Shown one piece after another: positions 19,935 through 30,192 of a stretch of DNA of 64,000 nt (position 1 is the stretch's first letter; each line of letters begins with the position of its first letter). The notes beneath the pieces were generated by a model that had not been told where the DNA came from, searched no databases, and saw nothing but the letters and a program-made list of their open reading frames with translations. A program made the translations under genes and the position numbers. This DNA comes from Hyphomicrobiales bacterium (GTDB lineage Bacteria; Pseudomonadota; Alphaproteobacteria; Rhizobiales; Beijerinckiaceae): assembly GCA_027484605.1 (NCBI GenBank), contig JAIXSR010000035.1, positions 39,089 to 103,088 on the forward strand. The letters run 5' to 3'.

Positions 19935-21263
19935 TCAGGCCAGAAGGGGATCAAGTTCGGAATAGGCCGGCGGCCTCTCGGCAATCTGCCTGCCCTTCCG
20001 GATGACGCGTCTGTCAGGCTGGGGCCGGCAGAGCCATTCATTCAATGTTCGTGCCTCGAACAGGACGAGATCCGCCGGCTGCCCGGCCGCCAGGAAGCCC
20101 CTGTCGTCGAGCCGCATCTGCCCGGCTGGCCGCGTGGTGACGGATTCCAGCCATGGCCGCGCGGAATGATCGAAATGCAGGATCCGGGTGGCCTCGCGGA
20201 ACACCTCCACGGCATCGAGATCGCCATAGGCATAGAAAGGATCGCGCGTATTGTCAGACGAAACCATCGTTGACAGGCCAGCTGCATCCAGCTCATGCAG
20301 CGGCGCGACACCGCGCCAGCGCGGCGTGCGCCCGGAGCGCCTGTCCTGAAGGTAGAGGTTGCACATGGGCAAGGAGACCACGTTCAGGCCGGCCTGCGCC
20401 AGCTTTGCGATGACCCGGGCGCGATCCTCATCATCCATCAGGGCGAGTGAACAGCAATGCCCCGCCAATGCTTTGCCGGTGAAGCGATGACGGATCAATG
20501 CATCCGCGATCCGCTCCAGGCTACGTGCATCAGGGGAATCGCTTTCATCGACGTGGAAATCGAGATCGAAGCCCTCGATCTTCGCTACCTCGATCATGCG
20601 ATCGAGCGCAGCATCAAGCTTCGCATCCGGCTTTTCGCCAAGGAAGGTTACGGCCCCGAGCAGACCGTCATGGCGACGGACCTGCCCGATGATTCTCTCG
20701 AATTCCTCCGGCGCATCCAGAACGGAAACGACCGGCATGAGACACACCGCCTGAAGCGAGATCCGGTCACGCCATTCAGCACGGATCTCATCGAAGACAG
20801 GCCAGGAAATCCCAGTCTGCTTGCCAATGGAATCAAGATGCGTCCGGAGGGCACCTGTCCCATGGGCGTAGGCAGCCCGGAGCGCAAAAGTCATTCGCGC
20901 CCGGACGTCCTCGGCACTCCATCGGGCCTCCCGGTCCCGACCGACCGCCTCGCGCGCGCCGAAAAACGTGCCATCGGGATTCGGCGACCGGGCATGGATA
21001 TGCCCCTTGTCGAGGTGGGTGTGGATATCGACAAAGAGCGGCATTGCCAGACGTCGCCCGGCATCGACCCGAGGCAGATCGTCCCGGGGCGCAGGCCCCT
21101 GGACGATCTGCGCGATGCGACCAGCCTCGATCCGCAATGCAAAAAGCCCGAGGCGATCATCTTCGGGAAGCGTGCCCGCATTGCCGAGGCGCACCAGACG
21201 CTCCGGAAGGGAAAGATTATCGAGCCAGAATCCACCCGCCTCCTGCGGCCAATGAAACGTCAC
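19935..21263 (-). CDS. Amidohydrolase, cytosine-deaminase-like (COG0402 type)
   Basis: DIHTHLDKGHIHARSPNPDG, DFHVDESDSPDARSLERIADALI, GHCCSLALM, MVSSDNTRDPFYAYGDLD. Confidence 0.82.
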   Translation of the reverse strand: MTFHWPQEAGGFWLDNLSLPERLVRLGNAGTLPEDDRLGLFALRIEAGRIAQIVQGPAPRDDLPRVDAGRRLAMPLFVDIHTHLDKGHIHARSPNPDGTFFGAREAVGRDREARWSAEDVRARMTFALRAAYAHGTGALRTHLDSIGKQTGISWPVFDEIRAEWRDRISLQAVCLMPVVSVLDAPEEFERIIGQVRRHDGLLGAVTFLGEKPDAKLDAALDRMIEVAKIEGFDLDFHVDESDSPDARSLERIADALIRHRFTGKALAGHCCSLALMDDEDRARVIAKLAQAGLNVVSLPMCNLYLQDRRSGRTPRWRGVAPLHELDAAGLSTMVSSDNTRDPFYAYGDLDAVEVFREATRILHFDHSARPWLESVTTRPAGQMRLDDRGFLAAGQPADLVLFEARTLNEWLCRPQPDRRVIRKGRQIAERPPAYSELDPLLA

Positions 21264-21777
21264 GTCAGCACCCCAGCCCTTTGTTTATCCAGCCTTGTCT
21301 AGCAAGCCTGATTCCAGAACCCGTGCATATAGCGCAGGCCCCGATCCGGGGAACCGGCCCTACAGGGATCGGCCATCCCGATGCCCGCTTCTCCAGTGGG
21401 ATTGTCAAACAACAGCAGGCAGCTTCGGGCTTGCATCGGCGGCAGGCCATCCGAGCTCCTGGCGCGCCCCGTCACTTAGCGGTGCCAAGGAGCAGTTGGC
21501 AGACCACATGAAAAACGGGGCAATGCAGGAATGTCCGCTCGAGAACCCAGCCGGCTGACCAGGCTCCCAATCCGGAGCATGCCCATTCAATGCCACAGGA
21601 CCGTCACAGCATCAAGGACAAAATTCCGTTGACAGGTTTTTTTTCTTATCATGCACTTTCCGGGAGACGAAAGCCGCAAGCAACTCGCCATCGAGACGGC
21701 ATCATGCCATGAGCGTACCAAGGCATGTGCCCCGCTTTTTCCAACACGCCTGTTCGGGCCAGAGACCGGATGGAACA

Positions 21778-22164
21778 ATGACCCGCAGACCCATCAACCC
21801 CTCGGCAATTCGCGCGCCCTTCGCCAACTACAGCCATGGTCTAGTGGTGGAATCGCCCCGACGGATGCTTTTTGCGTCCGGTCAGCTCGGGATCAGCCCC
21901 GATGATGCGGTTCCCGAGGATGCGGAGGCTCAGGCCATACTCTGCTTCGAGAATATCCGCGCGATTCTCGCCGAAGCCGGGATGAATTTCTCGCATGTCG
22001 TCCGCTTCACGGGATTTGTCACCGACAGGGCCTATTTTCCCGTTTATGGCGCGGTCAGAAGCCGCTATGTCAGCGGCAACGCCTATGCATCGACGCTTGT
22101 CATCGTCTCCGGCTTCACGCGGCCTGAATTCAAGGTCGAAGTCGAGGTGACGGCCGTCGCCTGA
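21778..22164 (+). CDS. RidA (YjgF/YER057c/UK114) family protein
   Basis: [54 protein letters not shown]. Confidence 0.88.
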   Translation: MTRRPINPSAIRAPFANYSHGLVVESPRRMLFASGQLGISPDDAVPEDAEAQAILCFENIRAILAEAGMNFSHVVRFTGFVTDRAYFPVYGAVRSRYVSGNAYASTLVIVSGFTRPEFKVEVEVTAVA

Positions 22165-22178
22165 TTGTCCGGATCCCG

Positions 22179-23501
22179 ATGCCCGAAACCGCTGCCCCCA
22201 AGATCTCCTTCGTCTCGCTCGGCTGCCCGAAAGCGCTGGTCGACAGCGAGCGCATCATCACCAAACTGCGTGCCGAAGGCTACGAGCTGACCAAGACGCA
22301 TGCCGGGGCGGATCTCGTCATCGTCAATACCTGCGGCTTCCTCGACAGTGCCAAGGCCGAAAGCCTGGAGGCAATCGGAAAGGGCCTTTCCGAGAACGGC
22401 AAGGTGATCGTCACCGGCTGCATGGGTGCCGAGCCGGAGCAGATTCGCGAAAAATTTCCGGGTGTTGCGGCCATTACCGGGCCCCAGGCCTATGAGAGCG
22501 TCATGCAGGCCGTGCATGACGTCGCGCCACCGCAGCACAACCCGTTCCTCGATCTGGTGCCGGAACAAGGCGTCCGGCTGACGCCGCGCCATTTCGCCTA
22601 TCTCAAGATTTCGGAAGGCTGCAACAATCGCTGCACCTTCTGCATCATTCCCAAGCTGCGCGGCGACCTTGTGTCGCGACCGCTCGGTGACGTGATGCGG
22701 GAAGCCGAGAAGCTGGTAAAGGCCGGGGTCAAGGAGATCCTCGTTATCAGCCAGGATACCAGCGCCTACGGCATCGATATCAAATACGCGCCAAGCCTCT
22801 GGCAGGACACGGAATATCGCACGCGCTTCCTCGACCTCGCCAAGGCTTTGGCCACCTTGGGCGTCTGGGTACGCATGCATTATGTCTACCCCTACCCGCA
22901 TGTCGACGAGGTCATCCCGCTCATGGCGGAGGGACTGATCCTCCCCTATCTCGACATTCCCTTCCAGCATGCAGCGCCCAACGTTCTCAAGGCGATGCGG
23001 CGGCCTGCCCATCAGGAAAAGACGCTGGCGCGCATCGAGAAATGGCGGGAGATCTGCCCTGACCTGGCCATCCGCTCCACCTTCATCGTCGGGTTCCCTG
23101 GCGAGACCGAGGCGGATTTCGAGGAATTGCTCGCCTTCCTGACCCGCGCGAAGCTCGAGCGCGTCGGAGCGTTCAAATACGAGCCGGTCCGCGGGGCGAC
23201 GGCAAATGATCTCGGCCTCGAGCCGGTCCCGCCGGAGGTGCAGCAACGTCGCTATGATCGCTTCATGGCGCATCAGCAGCCGATTTCGGGGAAGCTGCTC
23301 CAGCGGCGGATCGGCAAGCGGATCAAGGTGATCATCGACGAGGTCGGCCCGAGCGTGGCGCGGGGCCGGTCGCAATGGGATGCACCGGAAATCGACGGCG
23401 CGGTCTATGTCTCCTCGCGGCGGCCGTTGCGGGCGGGCGAGATCGTGACGGTGAAGATCGAACGCGCCGATGCCTACGACCTGCACGGGGCCGCCGCGTG
23501 A
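22179..23501 (+). CDS. rimO: Ribosomal protein S12 methylthiotransferase RimO
   Basis: [27 protein letters not shown], radical [26 protein letters not shown]. Confidence 0.96.
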   Translation: MPETAAPKISFVSLGCPKALVDSERIITKLRAEGYELTKTHAGADLVIVNTCGFLDSAKAESLEAIGKGLSENGKVIVTGCMGAEPEQIREKFPGVAAITGPQAYESVMQAVHDVAPPQHNPFLDLVPEQGVRLTPRHFAYLKISEGCNNRCTFCIIPKLRGDLVSRPLGDVMREAEKLVKAGVKEILVISQDTSAYGIDIKYAPSLWQDTEYRTRFLDLAKALATLGVWVRMHYVYPYPHVDEVIPLMAEGLILPYLDIPFQHAAPNVLKAMRRPAHQEKTLARIEKWREICPDLAIRSTFIVGFPGETEADFEELLAFLTRAKLERVGAFKYEPVRGATANDLGLEPVPPEVQQRRYDRFMAHQQPISGKLLQRRIGKRIKVIIDEVGPSVARGRSQWDAPEIDGAVYVSSRRPLRAGEIVTVKIERADAYDLHGAAA

Positions 23502-24415
23502 AGTCCGGTCTCGGGGCGGGCGATGCGGCCCGCCTGCGCCCGGAATGGGTGCTGCTGGCCCTGCTGACCGCAGGGTTCTTCTGGGGCCTCGGCTTCCCGC
23601 TGATGAAGATGGTCAGCGCGGATTTCCCGGCCGTGGCCCTGGCCTCGCTGCGCGGACTGCTCGGGGGTTCCACCCTCGTGCTCTGGTTCCTGCTGATGCA
23701 GCAGGATTGCCGCCCCCGGACCCGGCAGGAAACAATGGACTGGCTGGTCCTCGGGGCCCTGAACGGATGGATTCCGAATGTCCTGACGGCCTTTGCCACC
23801 CAATCCCTGCCCGGCGGGCAGGCCGCGATGATCCAGGCCTGCGGCCCGCTCATCACCGCCCTCATGGCAAGCCGGATGTTCTCGGACGAGCGGCTGACGC
23901 CGGTAAGGCTCACGGGAATCCTGATCGGCTTTGCCGGCGTCGGCCTGCTGATCGGGCCGCGACTCAGCGGGTCCGGCGGCACGCCGGCTGCCGCCCTTGC
24001 CATGCTCGGCGTGGCCTGTTGCTACGCGTCCGGCAATGTCTATGTGCGGCGGATGCCGGTGGCGGATCCGCGCCGGCTGGCCCTCGGCCAGCAGGTGATT
24101 TCCGGCCTTGCCGCCACCCTGATCGCGCTCGCCCTGGTCGGCCCGTCCGGCTATGCGCCCTTCACGCGCCATGCTGTCCCGGTTCTCGCGCTGGGCGTGC
24201 TCTGCACGGCCCTGCCGATCGTGATCTTCATGTATATCCTCCGCGCCGCCGGCCCGACAAAGGCAGCGCTGACCGGCTACATCATGCCGGTCTGGGCGGT
24301 CACGCTCTCGGCCCTGCTGCTCGGCGAGGCGATCGGCCTGCGCGAGGCGGCCGCCGGGCTGATCATCCTGGCCGGCGTGGCGATCGTCACGCGGGCACGC
24401 GCCGCCGGCCGCTAG
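23498..24415 (+). CDS. EamA/DMT family transporter
   Basis: Ten-TM-like two-repeat protein; GTG start overlapping rimO stop. Confidence 0.88.
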   Translation: MKSGLGAGDAARLRPEWVLLALLTAGFFWGLGFPLMKMVSADFPAVALASLRGLLGGSTLVLWFLLMQQDCRPRTRQETMDWLVLGALNGWIPNVLTAFATQSLPGGQAAMIQACGPLITALMASRMFSDERLTPVRLTGILIGFAGVGLLIGPRLSGSGGTPAAALAMLGVACCYASGNVYVRRMPVADPRRLALGQQVISGLAATLIALALVGPSGYAPFTRHAVPVLALGVLCTALPIVIFMYILRAAGPTKAALTGYIMPVWAVTLSALLLGEAIGLREAAAGLIILAGVAIVTRARAAGR

Positions 24416-24480
24416 AGGCCACGCGACGGAAAGGCCCGCAGGCGGCAAGCCGGCGGGCCCGATCCGGTCTTGCCGGCCGG

Positions 24481-24903
24481 TCAGACGACGCTGAGGCGCA
24501 CGTCGAGGCTGCCCTTGGTGGCGTGGCTGTAGGGGCAGACAATATGCGCCTTGGCAACAAGGGCTTCTGCCACGGCCCGCTCGACACCCGGCACGGAAAC
24601 CGCCAGCGCGACATCGATGCCGAAGCCCTGCCCGTCATCCCGCGGGCCGATTCCGACCGTTGCGGTGACATGCGTCTCAGGCGAGATCGCCACCTTTTCC
24701 TTGCCGGCGACAAATTTCAGCGCGCCGAGAAAGCAGGCGGAATAGCCGGCGGCGAAAAGCTGCTCCGGATTGGTGCCCGGCGCGCCATCGCCGCCCAGCG
24801 CCTTCGGGGTGGCAAGGGTAACGGCCAGCACGCCATCGTCGCTTCGGGCGGAACCGGAACGACCGCCCGTGGCGGTGGCGCGGGTGGTGTAGAGGATGTT
24901 CAT
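24481..24903 (-). CDS. ohr: Organic hydroperoxide resistance protein (Ohr, OsmC family)
   Basis: GTNPEQLFAAGYSACFLGALKFVAG and IVCPYSHATKGSLDVRL, two redox Cys. Confidence 0.93.
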   Translation of the reverse strand: MNILYTTRATATGGRSGSARSDDGVLAVTLATPKALGGDGAPGTNPEQLFAAGYSACFLGALKFVAGKEKVAISPETHVTATVGIGPRDDGQGFGIDVALAVSVPGVERAVAEALVAKAHIVCPYSHATKGSLDVRLSVV

Positions 24904-24961
24904 GGATGCTCTCCTAGGTTGGTGGTCCGGATGTAGCGGAAATTTAGATTGTGCGCAATTT

Positions 24962-24987
24962 GTTTGCGAACTATTTGTTTCGCAAAC
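24962..24987. promoter_or_regulatory. Inverted repeat, candidate OhrR operator between divergent ohr and ohrR
   Basis: GTTTGCGAA-N8-TTCGCAAAC perfect 9-bp arms in the 24904-25045 divergent intergenic region. Confidence 0.6.
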
Positions 24988-25045
24988 CTGTGAAGAAAGC
25001 ATCCGGCGTTTGACAAGCGCCATGCCAGACAGAAAGGGTAGACCC

Positions 25046-25498
25046 ATGACGGCTTCCGATGATCCCCTTTCGCTCGACAACCAGCTCTGCTTCGCGGTCT
25101 ATGCCACGGCGCATGCCTTCAACCGCCTGTACCGGAAGCCGCTGGCCGCCCTCGGGCTGACCTATCCGCAATATCTCGTCCTGCTTGTGCTCTGGGAGAA
25201 GGCGCCGCTGCCGGTCCGAGCCATCGGCGACCGGCTGATGCTGGATTCCGGCACGCTGACCCCCCTGCTCAAGCGCATGGAAAGCCTTGGACTGGTCACC
25301 CGACAGCGCGCCCAGGAGGACGAGCGCCAGGTGCTGGTCGCTCCCAGCCCCGCCGGGCTGGCCCTGAAGGATCGGGCGAAGGCCCTGCCCCCGGCCGTGG
25401 CCTGCGCCAGCGGGCTTGATCTCGACGGGCTGAAAACGCTGGTCGGCCAGCTCGGCACGCTGCGCGCACAGCTGGTCACGAACAGCCGGCCGGAATGA
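25046..25498 (+). CDS. ohrR: MarR family regulator, OhrR-like
   Basis: LDNQLCFAVYATAHAFNRLYRKPLAALGLTYPQYLVLLVLWE with sensor Cys; divergent from ohr. Confidence 0.88.
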   Translation: MTASDDPLSLDNQLCFAVYATAHAFNRLYRKPLAALGLTYPQYLVLLVLWEKAPLPVRAIGDRLMLDSGTLTPLLKRMESLGLVTRQRAQEDERQVLVAPSPAGLALKDRAKALPPAVACASGLDLDGLKTLVGQLGTLRAQLVTNSRPE

Positions 25499-25499
25499 A

Positions 25500-25524
25500 A
25501 AAGCCGGCGCGAGGCGCCGGCTTT
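25500..25524. terminator. Bidirectional hairpin terminator between convergent ohrR and BMP gene
   Basis: AAAGCCGGCGC-GAG-GCGCCGGCTTT. Confidence 0.8.
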
Positions 25525-25552
25525 CCATATTCAACCTGATGGTCCGAAACAC

Positions 25553-26620
25553 TTATTTCGGAATCGTGCCTTCGACGCCCTGCACGTAGAAATTCATGCT
25601 GACCACCTGCTCGTCGGTGAGCCGGTCACCGCCCTTGCATTCAACCGTCTTGCCGTCCTGCGTCACGACGGGGCACATGAAGGCGTCGATCTTGCCCGAT
25701 TTCAGCCCCGCCTCGGTTTCCTCGGCGAGCGTCTTCACATCCTCGGGCATGTTGACATAGGGGCCCATCTTCACCTTGCCCTTGGCGAGGCCGTCGAACA
25801 CGTCCTGGCTCTGCCACTTGCCCTCGAGCACGGCGCGGGTGCGCTCGACATAATAGGGCGCCCAGTCATCGATGATCGAGGTCATGATGTGGTTCGGCGC
25901 GAAACGCGTCATGTCGGAGGCCTGGCCGAAAGCCAGCTTGCCCCGGGCCGAGGCCTGCTGCAGTGGCGCCGGGCTGTCGGTATGCTGGGTGATGATATCC
26001 GCCCCCTGGTCCAGCAGCGCCTTCGCGGCATCACCTTCCTTGCCCGGATCGAACCAGGCATTCGCCCAGGCGATCTTGATCTTGACGTTGGGATTGACCG
26101 ACTTCGCACCGAGATAGAAGGCATTGATCCCGGCAATGACTTCCGGAATCGGCATGGCGCCGACATAGCCGAGCGTATTGGTCTTCGTCATCTTGCCGGC
26201 GATCTTGCCGATGATGAAGCGGCCTTCATGGAATTTGGCCGAATAGGTCGCGACATTCTTGTCCCGCTTGAAGCCGGTGGCATGCTCGAACATCACGTTC
26301 GGATATTTCTTCGCCACCTTGAGCGTCGGCTCCATATAGCCGAACGAGGTGGTGAAGATCAGCTTGTGGCCGGTCCGGGCCAGTTGCTCGATCGAGCGCT
26401 CGCTGTCGGCTTCCGGAACATTCTCGATGAAAGTGGTCTCGACCCGGCCCGGAAAGGCCTTCTCGATGGCCTTGCGCCCCTCATCATGCTGGTAGGACCA
26501 GCCGAAATCGCCCACCGGGCCGACATAGATGAAGCCGACCTTCAGCTTTTCCTGCGCGATCGCCGGCGCGGCAACGCCCAACGACAGCGCAAAAGCCGCC
26601 AAAATCCCTGTTCTCGACAT
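25553..26620 (-). CDS. BMP family ABC transporter substrate-binding protein (nucleoside-like)
   Basis: Signal peptide then EKLKVGFIYVGPVGDFGWSYQHDEGRKAIEKAFPGRVETTFIENVPE. Confidence 0.92.
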   Translation of the reverse strand: MSRTGILAAFALSLGVAAPAIAQEKLKVGFIYVGPVGDFGWSYQHDEGRKAIEKAFPGRVETTFIENVPEADSERSIEQLARTGHKLIFTTSFGYMEPTLKVAKKYPNVMFEHATGFKRDKNVATYSAKFHEGRFIIGKIAGKMTKTNTLGYVGAMPIPEVIAGINAFYLGAKSVNPNVKIKIAWANAWFDPGKEGDAAKALLDQGADIITQHTDSPAPLQQASARGKLAFGQASDMTRFAPNHIMTSIIDDWAPYYVERTRAVLEGKWQSQDVFDGLAKGKVKMGPYVNMPEDVKTLAEETEAGLKSGKIDAFMCPVVTQDGKTVECKGGDRLTDEQVVSMNFYVQGVEGTIPK

Positions 26621-26684
26621 GACTACCCCCAAAACGCGATGCCCAACATCGTCCACCCGGCCGGCATCGCCACGGCCAGTAAAC

Positions 26685-27602
26685 CTATCGTTCCGGAACA
26701 AAGGGCTGGCCGAGCGATCCTGCCGCGCCGGCGCCCTTGCGCCCCGAGATCGAGAGAAAGAGTAGCGCAGCGATGGTCATCAGGTAAGGCAGCGCCGAAA
26801 GGAATTGCGACGGCAAACCGATGGCACCGGCCTGGGCATGCAACTGCGCAACAGTGATGCCGCCGAAGAGATAGGCGCCGAGCACCAGCCGCCAGACATG
26901 CCCGCCCGCGAAGACCACGAGCGCCAGCGCGATCCAGCCGCGGCCGGCGCTCATCCCGGGCGACCAGAACCGCGTGTAGATCAGCGAGAGATAGGCGCCG
27001 GCCAAACCGGCCAGCAAGCCGCCGAACAGGATCGCCACCAGCCGGATCCGCTTGACCGGCAGCCCGAGGGCATGGGCCGAGCCATGGCTCTCGCCCACCG
27101 CCCGCAGCAGCAGGCCGAACCGGGTCCGGTTCAGCCCCCAGGCCACGAAGCCGATCAGGACGAGCGAGAGAAAGAACACGAAATCGCCGGTGAAGATCGC
27201 CTTGCCGAGCACCGGGATCTCGCTGAGCAGCGGGATACTCACGGGCGGAATGGCGGCGCGCGGCTGCCCGACAAAGCCCTGGCCGATCAGCCCGGCCAGC
27301 CCGAGCCCCATGATTGTCAGGGCAAGCCCGGTCGCGACCTGGTTGGTCGCGAAGACCAGCACCATCAGCGCGAACACCGCCGAGAGCGCCATCCCGGCCA
27401 AGGCGCCGGCGAAGATGCCGAAGACGCTCGAATCCGTCAGCACCGCCGCCGCGAAACCGGTCGCCGCACCGACGATCATCATGCCCTCGACGCCGAGATT
27501 CAGCACGCCGGCCCGCTCGGTGACATGCTCGCCGAGCGCGGCGATGAGCAGCGGCGTCGCCGCCGTGAACACCGTGGCGAGGATGAAAGGCAGCATCTCC
27601 AT
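26685..27602 (-). CDS. ABC transporter permease (simple sugar/nucleoside type)
   Basis: GEHVTERAGVLNLGVEGMMIVGAATGF motif. Confidence 0.92.
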   Translation of the reverse strand: MEMLPFILATVFTAATPLLIAALGEHVTERAGVLNLGVEGMMIVGAATGFAAAVLTDSSVFGIFAGALAGMALSAVFALMVLVFATNQVATGLALTIMGLGLAGLIGQGFVGQPRAAIPPVSIPLLSEIPVLGKAIFTGDFVFFLSLVLIGFVAWGLNRTRFGLLLRAVGESHGSAHALGLPVKRIRLVAILFGGLLAGLAGAYLSLIYTRFWSPGMSAGRGWIALALVVFAGGHVWRLVLGAYLFGGITVAQLHAQAGAIGLPSQFLSALPYLMTIAALLFLSISGRKGAGAAGSLGQPFVPER

Positions 27603-28675
27603 CAGGCGGGTTCCTTCCGGAATTCAAGGCGATAGCGGTTGAGGCTCTCGCCCGCCAGCACCGCGATGAGCAGCAGGCCCATGAAGAAGCGGGTGAGGTC
27701 GAAGGGCAGTTTCAGCGAGACCTGCGCGCTCTCGGCCCCGATCAGCAGCACCGCGATGACAAGCGAGGACAGCATGGCGCCGAAGGGCGAGAGACGGCCG
27801 AGAAACGCGACGATGATCGCCGTGAAGCCGAGCCCCTGCCCGAAGCCGGGCCTGAGCTGGCCGACCTGCCCCGACACCTCGATGATCCCGGCCAGACCGG
27901 CCAGCCCGCCCGAGATCAGGAAGACCACCAGGGTGATCCGCTTCTCGTTGAACCCGGCGAAATTGGCCGCACGCGGCGCCTCGCCGCTCGCCTTGACGGC
28001 GAAGCCGAACAGCGAACGCTTGAAGACGAGGATGGCGACGATCACCGCCAGCAGCGCCAGCACGAAGCCGGAATGGAGCCGGCCGCCCTCGAAGAGCGGC
28101 TGGAGCTGCGCCGCATCCGTGAAGGGCACGCTTTGCGGGAAATTGAACCCTTTCGGGTCGCGCCAGGGGCCGCGGACGAGGTAATCCAGCAGCAATTCGG
28201 CCACATAGACCAGCATCAGGCTGGTCAGGATCTCGCTGATGCCGAAGCGGTTCCGCAAGGCGGCGGGAATGGCGGCATAGAGCATCCCGCCTGCCACGCC
28301 GGCCAGCATCATCAGCGGCAGGATCCACGGCCCGGAAAGGCCATGCGTGGCAATGGCGACACCCCCGCCGAAAATGCCGCCCAGCAGGAACTGCCCTTCC
28401 GCGCCGATATTCCAGCGATTGGCGCGGAAACAGAAGATCAACCCGATCGAGATCAGCATCAGCGGGGTGGATTTGAGCAGGACCTCCTGCAGGGCCCAGG
28501 GGTCGGTCAGCGGCTCGCGCAGGAAGACATCGAAGGCCTTGGCCGGCGAGCGGCCCATCAGCCAGACGATGAGCCCGCCGATCAGCAGGGCCACGACAAG
28601 CGCGATCACCGGCGTCAGCACCTGCCGGAACAGCGAGATCTCCCGCCTTGGCACGAGGGCGAGGTTGAAGCTCAT
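27602..28675 (-). CDS. ABC transporter permease (simple sugar/nucleoside type)
   Basis: FCFRANRWNIGAEGQFLLGGIFG motif; overlaps neighbours. Confidence 0.92.
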   Translation of the reverse strand: MSFNLALVPRREISLFRQVLTPVIALVVALLIGGLIVWLMGRSPAKAFDVFLREPLTDPWALQEVLLKSTPLMLISIGLIFCFRANRWNIGAEGQFLLGGIFGGGVAIATHGLSGPWILPLMMLAGVAGGMLYAAIPAALRNRFGISEILTSLMLVYVAELLLDYLVRGPWRDPKGFNFPQSVPFTDAAQLQPLFEGGRLHSGFVLALLAVIVAILVFKRSLFGFAVKASGEAPRAANFAGFNEKRITLVVFLISGGLAGLAGIIEVSGQVGQLRPGFGQGLGFTAIIVAFLGRLSPFGAMLSSLVIAVLLIGAESAQVSLKLPFDLTRFFMGLLLIAVLAGESLNRYRLEFRKEPA

Positions 28676-30192
28676 GCCGCCCCTCTCGCCGGGCTCTCGC
28701 CCTGCGTCATCAGCAGGCCGATCTCGGCGCGGCTCAGCGCGGAAACCGGCCGCGCCGCGCTGAGATGCCCGCCATGCATCACGGCGAGCCGGTCAGCCAT
28801 GGCCATGGCCTCGTCGAGATCCTGCGAGATCACCAGCACCGCTGCGCCCTTGGCGGCAAGGTCCAGCAGCGTCTGGCGGATATGCGTGGCGGCCCGCGCA
28901 TCGACGCCCCAGCTCGGCTGGTCGACGATCATCAGCTGCGGCTTCCGCTCGATCTCGCGGCCGACCACATATTTCTGCAGGTTGCCGCCCGAAAGCTGCG
29001 CCGCCAGCGGATCCGGCGAGGGTGTGCGCACATCGAACCGCTCGATCACGTTCCGGGCCACCGTGCCGATCCGCACCGTGTCGAGCAGCCACCGGCCGAG
29101 GGATTCCGTGGCATGCCAGGAGAGGATCACATTCTCGGAGAGCGGCCCCTGCGGCAGGGTCGCCTGGCCGAGCCGCGCCTCGGGCACGAAGGCGGCGCCC
29201 AGCGCCCGCCTCGCATTGATGTCGCGCCTTGTCACATCCTGCCCGGCCATCCGCACCTGGCCGGAGGTGACGCGCCCGCCCTCGCCGGAAAGGGCGGCGT
29301 AGAGCTCGCTCTGTCCGTTCCCGGCCACGCCGGCAATGGCCACGACCTCGCCGGCCTGCACGGTGAGATGGATGGCCTGGAGGGCCACGCCATGCACGCC
29401 GTCCGGCGCGACGGAAAGCCCGTCGAGCTGGAGCATCGGCGCGCCGAGCGCATGCTCGCCCGCCGGGCGGAGTTCGAGCACGCCCTCGCCCACCATGAGC
29501 GCGGCGAGTTCAGCCGCCGAGACGGCGCGCGGATCGGTTTCGGCAACGACCTTGCCGCCGCGCAGGATCGTCGCGCGCGAGCAGAGCCGCCGCACCTCCT
29601 CCAGCTTGTGGCTGATGAAGAGGATGCCCGCGCCTTCCGAGGCCAGCGTGTCCAGGGTGGCGAACAAGGCCTCCGCCTCGTCCGGCGTGAGCACCGAGGT
29701 CGGCTCGTCGAGGATGATCACCTGCGGCTCCTGCATCAGCGCGCGCAGGATCTCGATCCTCTGCCGCTCTCCGGCGGAAAGCGTATGGACCGGCCGGTCA
29801 AGTTCGATCGCCAGCCCGAAATGCCGGGCCTTGGCCTCGACCTGCGCCCGCAGGCCGGCATCGGCGATGCGCCCTTCGAGCGGGATGGCGATGTTCTCCA
29901 GCGCGGTGAAATCCTCGAACAGCGAGAAATGCTGGAACACCATGCCGATGCCCTGCGCCCGTGCCGCCTGCGGCGAAGGCAGGCTGACCCGCCGCCCGTT
30001 GATCCGGATCTCGCCGGAATCGGGGCGGAGCAGCCCGTAGAGGATTTTCATCAGCGTCGACTTGCCGGCACCGTTCTCGCCCAGAAGCGCGTGGATCTCG
30101 CCGGCATGCAGCGTGAGATCGACGTGATCATTGGCCTTCAGCGCGCCGAAGGCCTTGGTGATCCCGCTGAGGCGAATGCGCTCCGGACCCAT
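28672..30192 (-). CDS. Tandem-domain ABC ATPase (sugar/nucleoside type)
   Basis: LGENGAGKSTLMKILYGLL, LSAGERQRIEILRAL, second degenerate domain with LSGGNLQKYVVGREI. Confidence 0.93.
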   Translation of the reverse strand: MGPERIRLSGITKAFGALKANDHVDLTLHAGEIHALLGENGAGKSTLMKILYGLLRPDSGEIRINGRRVSLPSPQAARAQGIGMVFQHFSLFEDFTALENIAIPLEGRIADAGLRAQVEAKARHFGLAIELDRPVHTLSAGERQRIEILRALMQEPQVIILDEPTSVLTPDEAEALFATLDTLASEGAGILFISHKLEEVRRLCSRATILRGGKVVAETDPRAVSAAELAALMVGEGVLELRPAGEHALGAPMLQLDGLSVAPDGVHGVALQAIHLTVQAGEVVAIAGVAGNGQSELYAALSGEGGRVTSGQVRMAGQDVTRRDINARRALGAAFVPEARLGQATLPQGPLSENVILSWHATESLGRWLLDTVRIGTVARNVIERFDVRTPSPDPLAAQLSGGNLQKYVVGREIERKPQLMIVDQPSWGVDARAATHIRQTLLDLAAKGAAVLVISQDLDEAMAMADRLAVMHGGHLSAARPVSALSRAEIGLLMTQGESPARGAA

